From JAGMXM01 sp964458325 (GTDB lineage Bacteria; Verrucomicrobiota; Verrucomicrobiia; Limisphaerales; UBA1319): DNA of 41,566 nt. The position numbers were made by a program, and so were the translations under genes. Of this stretch, positions 1 to 7,706 are shown piece by piece. The notes below the pieces were generated by a model. It ran no database searches, was not told where the DNA came from, and saw only the letters and a program-made list of their open reading frames with translations. The stretch covers positions 1 through 41,566 of the forward strand of contig CAYWIM010000035.1 in NCBI GenBank assembly GCA_964458325.1, in the 5' to 3' direction. Positions within the stretch are counted from its first letter, which is position 1; each line of letters begins with the position of its first letter.

Positions 1-325
1 ATACCGCAAAACCTAGCGAAATCCTAACTCCAGACCAGAACTTTCCCGAAGAACCGATTTCCCGGAGCACTTGGTCCAGTTCCGCATCCGGCAAGGTGCA
101 GAGGATGTCCACATCAATGGAAAGGCGGCGGATGACGGGCATTCGGAGGAGGAGACTGGTGCCGCCCTTGAATACGAACGGCACCTGCCGTCCCGCCAGT
201 TCCACCGCTAGCGCCAGAGCCAGGACGGCCTTCTCGATCAGGGTGGGATCGCCACCCTCCAAGACGCTCCTCTGGCGGTCTATCCAAGGCCTGGTGAAAC
301 ATTCTGAAGCGACAAAACTAGGCAT
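1..325 (-). CDS. abiEii: AbiEii-type nucleotidyltransferase toxin, partial (5' part only)
   Basis: This gene starts at an ATG at 325 and stays open to the window edge, giving 108 visible residues. The visible part contains FKGGTSLLL (about residues 58-66) followed by RLSIDVDI (about residues 74-81). These match the FKGGTSL and R(F/L)SxDxD signatures of AbiEii/AbiGii nucleotidyltransferases, and the DVD aspartates are the expected metal ligands. In the family, such toxins are nucleotidyltransferases of type IV toxin-antitoxin systems acting in phage abortive infection. The AbiEi-like antitoxin gene lies just upstream, 27 bases away on the same strand, in the classic antitoxin-first order. The C-terminal part is outside the window, so whether the gene is intact is unknown. 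Confidence 0.82.
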   Translation of the reverse strand, partial: MPSFVASECFTRPWIDRQRSVLEGGDPTLIEKAVLALALAVELAGRQVPFVFKGGTSLLLRMPVIRRLSIDVDILCTLPDAELDQVLREIGSSGKFWSGVRISLGFAV

Positions 326-340
326 GATATTCTATTATTT

Positions 341-360
341 CCACATTAATATTTATGTGG
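341..360. repeat. AT-rich inverted repeat between antitoxin and toxin genes
   Basis: CCACAT (341-346) and ATGTGG (355-360) form a perfect 6-bp dyad around an 8-base AT loop. It spans the antitoxin stop codon and the start of the spacer. AbiEi proteins are known to autoregulate by binding inverted repeats, although normally upstream of abiEi. This could be an internal operator or an mRNA hairpin that sets the toxin level, and either role is inference. Confidence 0.4.
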
Positions 361-1090
361 GAATAATGTATTTATTCTTCGCAAATACCTTATCCAGAGA
401 TATTTTCCTTCGCTCTGCGTAGCTGGCAAGCACACCGATGTTGATCCTGGCACTGCCCGCCAGTCGGCCGGCCATACCCTGGAATTCGCCCGGGTCCATG
501 ATGTTCAAGGCCCGGTTCTCCATGACCAAGTCCACCAGAATCTTCTCAATCGTGGCGTATTTGCCGCGAACCGGCTCCCGCTGGATGGACGGACGAATGA
601 CAACCGCCTTGTCGCCGGGCACAAAAGTCTTGGCGGCTTCCTGGCGTGTTGGGTTGATCCACGCCTGCCAGCCCATATCCTGCAACCGGTGATACACGGT
701 GTCCATGGCATCCCGGTCCGTAAATACGAACACCACAAACCGCCCCAGCAAGTGATGCATCCAAGGATTGACCTGCGCCGTGGACCAGCAGCAGAAGTCG
801 AGCAACGGAAACTGCCGGGCCACTGCTGCCACCGCCTCACTGACCGGCTCCGTATCCAGGGTGAACGGAACCCCCAGAGTCGAATACCAACCGCGCCCAG
901 AGGAATGGATGACGCCCAGGCGCACAAAGTCATGCACGTACCGGTTGAGCGTCCCGGGACTGCAAGACAACTTGCGCTGCATCAACCACTCCCCGACGTT
1001 TCGATGATGGAAGTACTTATACTGCCTCCCCAGCACCGGAAGGCACTCGTCCCTCAATACCTGTTTAACATTCTTTTTGGGGGTGGCCAT
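353..1090 (-). CDS. AbiEi-like antitoxin / transcriptional regulator (DUF6577-like)
   Basis: The 245-residue product is predicted to be the antitoxin of a type IV toxin-antitoxin pair. Its N-terminus (roughly residues 1-70) looks like a winged-helix DNA-binding domain with a basic stretch ahead of GVIHSSGRGWYST. The middle has the W-S-T-x-x-(V/L)-N-x-(W/F)-M-x-H pattern (WSTAQVNPWMHHLLG) that I associate with DUF6577/AbiEi-type proteins. The nucleotidyltransferase toxin gene follows 27 bases downstream. I chose ATG 1090 over an in-frame TTG at 1117 because the helicase remnant upstream stops as TAAAATG, leaving a single base before this ATG and allowing coupled translation. The family match is from memory. 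The gene order makes the antitoxin role likely. Confidence 0.72.
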   Translation of the reverse strand: MATPKKNVKQVLRDECLPVLGRQYKYFHHRNVGEWLMQRKLSCSPGTLNRYVHDFVRLGVIHSSGRGWYSTLGVPFTLDTEPVSEAVAAVARQFPLLDFCCWSTAQVNPWMHHLLGRFVVFVFTDRDAMDTVYHRLQDMGWQAWINPTRQEAAKTFVPGDKAVVIRPSIQREPVRGKYATIEKILVDLVMENRALNIMDPGEFQGMAGRLAGSARINIGVLASYAERRKISLDKVFAKNKYIIPT

Positions 1091-1091
1091 T

Positions 1092-1280
1092 TTAGCAATG
1101 TGGTATTTGCCGTTCAACCAGAGTGTCCTGCTTCATACGCAAGAGCTCTTCGCGTCCGGAGCCCCAGCCGGACAGAAACAAATTGCCCGTAGCCATCTTG
1201 GCGGCTTTGGCCGTACCCATGATGCCGCTGAGGTATTCAACGAGCTTGGCATTTCGGTTGTCGATGATGTCGTGGGGCAT
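1092..1280 (-). pseudogene. 5' remnant of a PLD/SNF2-type helicase gene
   Basis: A 62-residue frame starts with an ATG two bases after the methyltransferase stop. It begins MPHDIIDNRNAKLVEYL and continues with AKAAKMATGNLFLSGW. This resembles the N-terminus of large SNF2-family helicases with a phospholipase-D-like front domain, with IDNR followed by AxxxxxATGYFxLSGW, which often sit beside Eco57I-type methyltransferases. Such proteins usually exceed 900 residues. Here the frame leaves the family pattern after REELLRMKQ and stops about 12 residues later, exactly where the AbiE antitoxin gene begins. The simplest reading is that the rest of the helicase gene was deleted when the AbiE pair was joined here. 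A short independent protein cannot be excluded. Confidence 0.6.
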
Positions 1281-1282
1281 GC

Positions 1283-4200
1283 CTAGGATTTAACGGCTGA
1301 GTCCTCGACCAGCTTGATCTCGTCCTCGGTTAGGCCGTAGAGACGATAGACACGGGCGTCAATCTCCTGTTCAAGATCTGCCGTATCCGCCAATTGACTC
1401 GTGCGCTTGGCTGCCAGGATTCGCTCCACCAAACCCACTAGCGCGCCGTGCTCGGCCCGCTCCGAAGCTACGCCAATGTTGATCGGGCAAATGGGGAGTT
1501 GCTCGATGAACTGTGTGAAATACCGGTAGAAACCACCACGGAGTGGCGTGCTTACTCGTTTCCAAAACCAGTCTAGCAGGTGACTGTTCAATAACCCGAG
1601 CAAGTATTTCGGCGATTCCTTTAAATTTGGCTTAAATATTATCCCGTAGCCACTGGTAAACGCATACTCGCCTTTTTCGTCATAGGCGAATGCAGTGCGG
1701 TCGGCAATGTCAGGCACAAGGAGCTTCGGACTTCCCATCACTTCCAAGTTCTTTGGATAAATGAACCCGTACCAGCAGGCACCACGCATTCTTCCATTTT
1801 CCCGTCCTTCCAATAAATCTTTATTGGCTTTTAGGTATGCGGTTGCCTTCGGAAAGCGATCCGTTAATACTCCGATGGGGATGATCACTGACTTGCCGTC
1901 GCACAAATCGTAAGGTATCAGCACCACCTTTCCCGATGATTGTATCGAATAGGCTTTGATTTCGCGTCCAGCGAGAAACCGATAGACGGCCTTTCGCTCG
2001 ACCAGGACTTCCTTATTCAGTTGTTTCGAAAAAGCTGTGAGCATGCCACTCCGCTCGGCGATGGCATCGAGCACATAAACTTCGTTGGCACTCGTACGGA
2101 TTCCTTGTGAGATGCGATCGGCTAGCCTGCCAAGTAACACCGGCATTTGCAGCAGTTTCTCGAACAGGCCGGCGTTCCGGCCGACGGCGAAGTTCCATTC
2201 GGCAGGCGTAAAGCGGGCTGCTGGGAGCGCGGCTTCCGGGCCGCAGGCGGTGGCAAGCCAAGCGGGGAGATCGTCGGCCCGAACCCAGCGGCAGGCATCG
2301 GCGCCGGCTTTCGCGAGGAACAGCAGGCACACGTAATTGGTTGCGCCGGGGAAGATTTGCTGGTCGCCAAAGTGGACGACTTGACGGAGGTGTTTGCCGT
2401 CAGCGAGGAGCTTGCGCAGCGGTTCGCCGTATTGGGTGTTGAAGAATTTGTGCGGCAGGATGAAGGCGAGTTGACCGTGCGGCGCGAGCAGTTGGAGGCT
2501 TCGCTCGACAAAAACGACGTACAGATCGTAGTTTCCCTTGCTGGCAGCGGAATAATGTTGTTTGAACCATTCGATCTGGTTAGGGGCGGTTCTGTTCAGC
2601 ACCTGGATCCGGACATACGGCGGATTGCCCATCACAACTTCGAAACCCTCGGTTAGCCCGAACATCCATTCCGGATCGAAAAAGGCTGCCCAAGCATTCT
2701 GATCGTAAGGATCCCAGCTCGCGAGTTGTCGCGACTGCTCGGCGGATAAACCCACTGTTTGCAGCAGGCTCGACATCTGTTTGCGTAGCAAGCCATCTCG
2801 CACACGGCACTTGGCTTTCGAGGCGAGTGTTCGGGCTATGAAATGCCGGTGCCGAACATCGGTCAACTCCTGGCGCAGAGCTTTGAGCTTCTGGAGAGCG
2901 CCAGTGTCTTCACGCAAGAGATCGCCTTGGCGCTCCCCGCGGTCAATACTGATGAGCGTGTTCGCGGCTACGAACTTGGTCTCAAGGTTTGGCAGCGGGC
3001 GGACGCCGCGGTTTGGCTTTTTGTCATTGATTCTTTGGTCCACGATGAGCGAGATGAAGAATCTCATCTTTGCGATCTGAACGGCAATAGGCTGAATATC
3101 GATGCCATAGATGCAGTTCTCGATCAGGTAAAGCTTGCGGCCGTAATCCAGTTCGTTGTGCTGGAAGGCTTCTTCGATGCTGGATATCTGCTGTTCCAGC
3201 TCGCAGACCGTTCGGTCACGGATCGTCGCATCCTCGATTCGCTCGGCTGTCGCAATGGCATCGCGCACCCGTTGAATCTGGCGCTGTTTCCAGCTCTCAT
3301 TTCGGGGGTCGAGCTTGCCCAGGATAAACACCAGTTTGTGGAGGATGCCCATCGGGAACGCCCCGGATCCCACCGCCGGATCCAGAGCCTTCAGGTTGTC
3401 AATCGCCGCGATCAGGATGTCCACCTCCGCCGGCGAGAAGCGATGGGGCTCATCGTTGAAGGCGAACAAGTGGCGGAGGCGCGGTTCCGCCTCTTTGGGG
3501 CTTGGGGTCGCGGCTCCTAACTTGCTCTTCAGAAAGGCGATCAGTGCCTCATCCACCATGTAATCGACGATTGGGCGAGGCGTGTAGAAGGAACCGGTCT
3601 GCTTGCGGGCGGTGGCGTCAGTTTCTGGATTATAGGCGGCCAGGAGGTTTTCGAACACCTTGCCCGACAGCTCCGGATCGAGCGCCACATCCTGGTCGAT
3701 GGGCGTGTTTTCCTCGATGGTGAAATTGTAGCGGCGGAGAGTGTGAATGAGCCCGCGAACAACTGCCTTCTTGAACCGCTTCTCGCCGTAATCTTGGCTG
3801 AGGTCCACCTCGACTTCGGGTCCGAAGAAGAGGAAATCCGGCACGGTGGGTTGGCTGTCGTCCCGGCGCGAGAAGCCGTCAATCCGAATGTAGCGGGGGC
3901 GGCAGCCCTCGCCTTGGTCTTTGTCGAGGCACTCGAACAGGCCGCCGTTGAGGAAGGGTATGGATTTGAAGAGGCCAAGAGCCTCATTCGGTTTCTGAAA
4001 GCACTCGCGGTAGCGGTAGAGGCTGTGCGCCATGAAATTCTGCTCGTCTTTCGCCCAGGCACGCTTATCCATCTCGGTGTTCAGCGTGGCGAAGAAGAGG
4101 TTTTGCAGGATGGCGCGGTAGAAGATGGAGCCTTTTTGTGCAGCATTGTCCGGGGGGAAGCCAACGAGCGTGCGCTCCAGCTGCTTTTCATCAAACAGGT

Positions 4201-5356
4201 CCTCTGGGATGAGGCCTTTCTCCTTGATGAACCAGCAGAAGATCAGCCGTGTGATGAGGCGGATGACGCTGATGTGGTCGCGGCCGTCGGCTTCCTTGGG
4301 AGCTTGCTCCGGGAATTGAGTGTGCTTAAGCGCCCAGAAGTACCAGTTGGCAATCTCGGCGAAGAATTGCTTGGTGACCGTTTCGACGTCGAAAGCCTTG
4401 TCGTGCAGTTCCTGGATCGCGGGCGCTGCAAGGTTCGGCTGCTGTTCCAGGTCGATCAGGCCGAGCCGTTCCGTGGCAGTGCGGACACCGCGTCCGGGAC
4501 CGATCGTGATGCGCCGGAGGAGGAACCGGGACGAATCCTTGATTTCCTGCTTTGCATTGATGAAACGCCACTGTTCTTGAGGCCCATCGGAGACAACGAA
4601 CAGGCCGTGGAATGCCGGATCATCGCGCAGGATGCGGTTGATGACCGTGCGCTCCGCGCTGCGAATCAGCCGGTCGGCGCTCAAACGCAGATATACGATG
4701 CGAAAGCCGCCGGTATCCGAGATGACTTGAGGCTGGCCCCGGAGCATCTGGCGGATGCTATCCGGCCACTTGACGGCCGGCAGCGCGGCATCGGCGTAGG
4801 TGTAGCCGAGCGTGCCACAGAACAGCGCCCGGGCATCGGCCAGGGATTCGAACCGGCTGAGGATCGACTGGATGGCGTAGAGACGGTCGATGGGACGCGA
4901 TGGCGGAGCGGCTTTGACGGCCGCGTGCATGGCCGCCGAGGAGAGCTCGATCTTGCCCGCGGTTTTATGGGCGCAGGGGGCCTTGGGATTCGACCGAGGG
5001 AAGAAGGCCATGCTGTCATTGATGACCAGCGCCACACAATCCTGGCTGAGCCGGTCGGCGACCTCGACGGCCCAGAGGCGCGCGCCCTCCGCGTGCTCCT
5101 TGATCCCTTGCGCGGTGGCCTTGGACCATAGCACGTCCACGGGCTCCTCGGCCAGCGTGCCATCCGGCATCTTCCAGCCACCCTGAATGCGCGTGACAGA
5201 GAACCCGCCAAAGGCATCCGAGAACCGGCCCTTCATCTCCTTGAGGACAGCTTCCCGGACGTCATCGGGCAGAGGTTCCCGGCAAACGCCACATTGGGTG
5301 GGGATCAAAAGCTCAACTTTACTATTAAGCTGGGTGGCGTTGTCGTTGGCGCTCAT
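1283..5356 (-). CDS. Eco57I-type DNA adenine methyltransferase of a restriction or defence system
   Basis: The predicted product is a 1357-residue DNA N6-adenine methyltransferase. The SAM-binding motif I appears as DPAVGSGAF near residue 657 and the catalytic NPPY motif as MGNPPY near residue 910, in the gamma/Eco57I order. About 650 residues precede the catalytic core and include a CGVC cysteine pair near the start and an LRR-x-TIG-x-G-x-x-(V/L)-RTA block. The C-terminal ~400 residues probably recognise target DNA. I see no clear PD-(D/E)XK nuclease, so modification-only is possible. ATG 5356 is preferred to in-frame ATGs at 5476 and 5452 because a sigma70-like promoter lies between them (5436-5464). 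The partner helicase gene survives only as a stub. Parts of the gene are AT-richer than the neighbourhood, suggesting transfer. Confidence 0.85.
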   Translation of the reverse strand: MSANDNATQLNSKVELLIPTQCGVCREPLPDDVREAVLKEMKGRFSDAFGGFSVTRIQGGWKMPDGTLAEEPVDVLWSKATAQGIKEHAEGARLWAVEVADRLSQDCVALVINDSMAFFPRSNPKAPCAHKTAGKIELSSAAMHAAVKAAPPSRPIDRLYAIQSILSRFESLADARALFCGTLGYTYADAALPAVKWPDSIRQMLRGQPQVISDTGGFRIVYLRLSADRLIRSAERTVINRILRDDPAFHGLFVVSDGPQEQWRFINAKQEIKDSSRFLLRRITIGPGRGVRTATERLGLIDLEQQPNLAAPAIQELHDKAFDVETVTKQFFAEIANWYFWALKHTQFPEQAPKEADGRDHISVIRLITRLIFCWFIKEKGLIPEDLFDEKQLERTLVGFPPDNAAQKGSIFYRAILQNLFFATLNTEMDKRAWAKDEQNFMAHSLYRYRECFQKPNEALGLFKSIPFLNGGLFECLDKDQGEGCRPRYIRIDGFSRRDDSQPTVPDFLFFGPEVEVDLSQDYGEKRFKKAVVRGLIHTLRRYNFTIEENTPIDQDVALDPELSGKVFENLLAAYNPETDATARKQTGSFYTPRPIVDYMVDEALIAFLKSKLGAATPSPKEAEPRLRHLFAFNDEPHRFSPAEVDILIAAIDNLKALDPAVGSGAFPMGILHKLVFILGKLDPRNESWKQRQIQRVRDAIATAERIEDATIRDRTVCELEQQISSIEEAFQHNELDYGRKLYLIENCIYGIDIQPIAVQIAKMRFFISLIVDQRINDKKPNRGVRPLPNLETKFVAANTLISIDRGERQGDLLREDTGALQKLKALRQELTDVRHRHFIARTLASKAKCRVRDGLLRKQMSSLLQTVGLSAEQSRQLASWDPYDQNAWAAFFDPEWMFGLTEGFEVVMGNPPYVRIQVLNRTAPNQIEWFKQHYSAASKGNYDLYVVFVERSLQLLAPHGQLAFILPHKFFNTQYGEPLRKLLADGKHLRQVVHFGDQQIFPGATNYVCLLFLAKAGADACRWVRADDLPAWLATACGPEAALPAARFTPAEWNFAVGRNAGLFEKLLQMPVLLGRLADRISQGIRTSANEVYVLDAIAERSGMLTAFSKQLNKEVLVERKAVYRFLAGREIKAYSIQSSGKVVLIPYDLCDGKSVIIPIGVLTDRFPKATAYLKANKDLLEGRENGRMRGACWYGFIYPKNLEVMGSPKLLVPDIADRTAFAYDEKGEYAFTSGYGIIFKPNLKESPKYLLGLLNSHLLDWFWKRVSTPLRGGFYRYFTQFIEQLPICPINIGVASERAEHGALVGLVERILAAKRTSQLADTADLEQEIDARVYRLYGLTEDEIKLVEDSAVKS

Positions 5357-5435
5357 GACATTCGACGCAGCCGGAGCGCGCGCTCGCGGCTTTCTGAATG
5401 AGGAAACCGAGAGCGCCCGTCTCCGCTGTGCGGTG

Positions 5436-5464
5436 ATTGGACCCCTTTTCATGGAATATTTCAA
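5436..5464 (-). promoter_or_regulatory. Putative sigma70-type promoter of the methyltransferase gene
   Basis: Reading the minus strand, TTGAAA (5464-5459) is followed after 17 bases by TCCAAT (5441-5436). These match the consensus at five of six and four of six positions. It would leave a leader of about 70 bases before ATG 5356. No experimental support exists. Confidence 0.38.
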
Positions 5465-5596
5465 CGGTTTCCGCATTGGAACGCGGCTGGACTTGGCAAT
5501 CGGATCTCGATTGAAAGGCCGCCCCCGCAGCCGCTGGTCCGAGCATAATCTCGTGCCCGCGATCGGCCGGGGGGCGGTGTGCCTGCGCCCGCCTCT

Positions 5597-7071
5597 TCAC
5601 TGGCTCGCCTGGTCACCGCCAGTAGCATGTTGCAGCGCGGCAATGGCGATGCCGACATCGACCGCCTGGAACTCGTCGCAGATCATCTCGCAGTGGCCGT
5701 CCGGGAGGACTTCGTCAACCTGGGTGCGCATCTCGACGATGAGGCGCTGGGAATCGAGCTTCACAAACAGGAACCGCCACCAGACGTGGCTGCAACAACG
5801 ATGGGCGCTCATGTGGTCGATCTTGAACATCCACACGCCGTCGCCCTGTTCGACGCCACAATGCGCGTCGGGCGAGCCTTGGTCAAACCACCCGGTTCCG
5901 CGCGCGGCCGCGGGATCAAACTCGCGGCCTATGAAATCCGCCGCCCAATCCGGAGCCGGCGGCGAGATCTCCCGAGCTGGCTGATCGCGTTCGACGCGGC
6001 CTGTGCGGCCGGCGCGGCGGCTGACCGCTCGGAGGAGGCCGAACCAGAAGAGGAAATCGCAAGCGTGCCTGAGCACGAGCAATCCTTGTTCGCGATTTCC
6101 GCTGCTGACGGTGGCACCATAAGTCCGGGGGAGCCATTCCTGCAGGGCCTCCCACGCCTGCGCCTCGGTGGCCCGTGCGACTGGGTGCCCGAGAAGGGAC
6201 TCGAACACGTCCGTCGATCGCTGGACGTTTTCGCCAAGCTCCTCAAGTACTGCCGCAGCCTGGTCCGGTTGATGCCGGGCAAAGTCACGGCCCCGCTGGG
6301 TGGCGTCGCGCAAAAAGCTGCACGGGCGCCATTTCCGTTTGCGGGCAGCGGCCAGGCTCTGTTCGACGGCGTGCTCGATGGCGAGAGACTCCAATCGCTC
6401 GCTCTCGTGGTAGGTGCCGGCGATGCACCGGGCGAGCGCCTCCCGAGAAGCTTGGCATTCCCACGCTCTGGCTTCCCGCAAGAGCTGCCTCATCAGGAAG
6501 ACCTCCCAAGGCTGCAATGAGTCGCCGGCCACCATACGGACGGTGACCATGTGCTCCGCGTCGTAGGCGATCCAACCGGCAATCGCCGCCACCCGCCACA
6601 GATGCAGACGCGAACGATATTCGGCAAGTGGATCTTCACCCAGGGCGCGTTGAAGGTGCCGGCGTTGATCGGCCAGCGCGCAGCTCTCGGTGCCTGCCAC
6701 ACCGCGAACCTGGAAGACCTTTTGCATGAGCGCTCCAGCCGCCCGGCGATGGTCCCCCAGGGAGCCGACAAGCCAGCCAGATCTAGTGCCAGCGGCGGCG
6801 AGCTGCGCGCCGTTGGCCCATGCCACGTTGGCGGTCCGATAAAGGCCCTGCGGATCCCGCTCGAAGCCAAACACACGCACCAGTGCAACCAGTTTCTCGA
6901 GCGGATTGTCGGAGGAGTGCCCGGCCAAACAGTCCTGCCAGAGGGCTTCCGCTTTGGGCAGGTCGCCCAGAAACCCGCCGGGACCAGAGCAGCATCCCTC
7001 GAACCTTCTGACTGACTGGCAAGCACGAGCCGCCGCTTTCGACCGTTGACGATTTGTCTCTGAGCATTCAT
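5597..7071 (-). CDS. Unrecognised protein, apparent frameshift near the N-terminus
   Basis: An uninterrupted frame encodes 443 residues from a TTG at 6928, and its coding character continues upstream in frame to a stop at 7088-7090 without an ATG. A better start is ATG 7071, which overlaps the stop of the 72-residue gene as ATGA. That start lies in another frame, and its product (MNAQRQIVNGRKRR, then ALVPAGF) would have to slip at about 6965-6985 to join the continuing frame at LGDLPKAEALW. I infer one gene of about 490 residues with an indel, unless a non-ATG start is used. Third positions are strongly GC-rich, as expected for coding DNA. The sequence is Trp-, Arg- and Ala-rich and helical, with a cysteine pair in HRCCSHVWWRFLF near the C-terminus. 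I do not recognise the family. Confidence 0.6.
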
Positions 7072-7286
7072 GCCATTCTGCTTTCCATCATGACGCAGCC
7101 AAGGATTGCGTCGCGGCGCTGCCGGGCCAGGTCCAACGACCTCGTGCCAAGGGAGCGCCGGCAACGGTTTTTTGTGAAGCCGGGTTCGTGCCGGGTGAAG
7201 TGGACAAACCAGGTCCCGTTGTTGTTCCAGAGGTGGTGATTCAAGTTGGCGGGATTGATCCGCACTGCAACTCTGCCATCAATCAT
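7068..7286 (-). CDS. Small integrase-arm-like DNA-binding protein
   Basis: The 72-residue product contains the pattern NGTWFVHFTRHEPGF, then RRSLGTRSLDLARQRRDAIL. This resembles the three-strand/helix arm-type DNA-binding domain at the N-terminus of tyrosine recombinases (W-x-V/L-x-x-x, R-x-S-L-G-T, A-x-x-x-R-D). No catalytic recombinase domain follows in any frame. It is therefore either a remnant of an integrase or a free-standing small protein using the same fold; I recall similar short proteins from Verrucomicrobia but cannot verify this here. Its TGA stop overlaps the ATG of the next gene (ATGA), which implies co-translation with the unrecognised downstream protein. Confidence 0.55.
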   Translation of the reverse strand: MIDGRVAVRINPANLNHHLWNNNGTWFVHFTRHEPGFTKNRCRRSLGTRSLDLARQRRDAILGCVMMESRMA

Positions 7287-7706
7287 ATGCGCTCGTCTTT
7301 CTCGAACGCATCAGGAGGCCGAAAATGAAAAAATCGCGCGTCACATCAGGACGGCGGTCTCATTCCGTGGAAAACTTGATTCGGGGATCTGTCCCCGCGC
7401 ATCGAGCCGGCACACTCAAGCCAGCTCCAGGGCACCTTAGCGTTCTCCTCGCCAGGTTGCCACGTCCTGTTCATCGACAAGACTGTTCCTGATGCCACGT
7501 GAAGAAAACCACATCTTCCGGCCGCGGTCAAACGTCTATTGTGTCATAAATCAGGCAAGTCACCGTTCGCAGAAGGCCTTATTCTGATGCGCATGCACAG
7601 ATCGATCATCTGCCGCTGCGCGCTTTCGAGCGGGAACGGCTGGTTCGTTAGGCGGTTTCTTGCCATTCTCGGCGCTTTTTTGCCATCAACCTGCTATAAG
7701 CGAGCC
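7287..7706. other. Intergenic region between divergent genes
   Basis: About 420 bases separate the minus-strand arm-domain gene from the plus-strand esterase gene. I see a possible 55-codon frame with an excellent ribosome-binding site (listed separately) and a small hairpin, CGGGGA (7382-7387) paired with TCCCCG (7392-7397). There is no RNA gene or clear promoter. Confidence 0.5.
7325..7492 (+). CDS. Possible small protein (55 aa), doubtful
   Basis: A full AGGAGG Shine-Dalgarno sequence (7313-7318) lies six bases before ATG 7325, and the frame runs to TGA 7490-7492. The product starts MKKSRVTSGRRSHSVEN and is basic, with no recognisable domain or membrane segment. The ribosome-binding site is the only real support, and the rest of the frame could be chance or a decayed gene start. 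Confidence 0.25.
   Translation: MKKSRVTSGRRSHSVENLIRGSVPAHRAGTLKPAPGHLSVLLARLPRPVHRQDCS

Noticed and set aside
4836..4862. GGTTCGAATCCC on the minus strand, resembling a tRNA T-arm
   Set aside because: The flanking bases do not form a T-stem or acceptor stem, and the stretch lies in frame within the methyltransferase coding sequence.
3743..5131. 462-codon open frame on the plus strand across the methyltransferase
   Set aside because: Antisense mirror of a recognised enzyme; its composition follows the complementary codons.
5357..5476. 40-residue N-terminal extension of the methyltransferase
   Set aside because: Basic, low-complexity sequence overlapping a promoter-like element, with no ribosome-binding site at the upstream ATGs.
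6181..6200. GACTCGAAC motif, tRNA-like
   Set aside because: No surrounding cloverleaf; it is inside the unrecognised protein gene.
7695..7700. TATAAG as a -10 box for the esterase gene
   Set aside because: It ends only six bases before the ATG and has no -35 element at suitable spacing.
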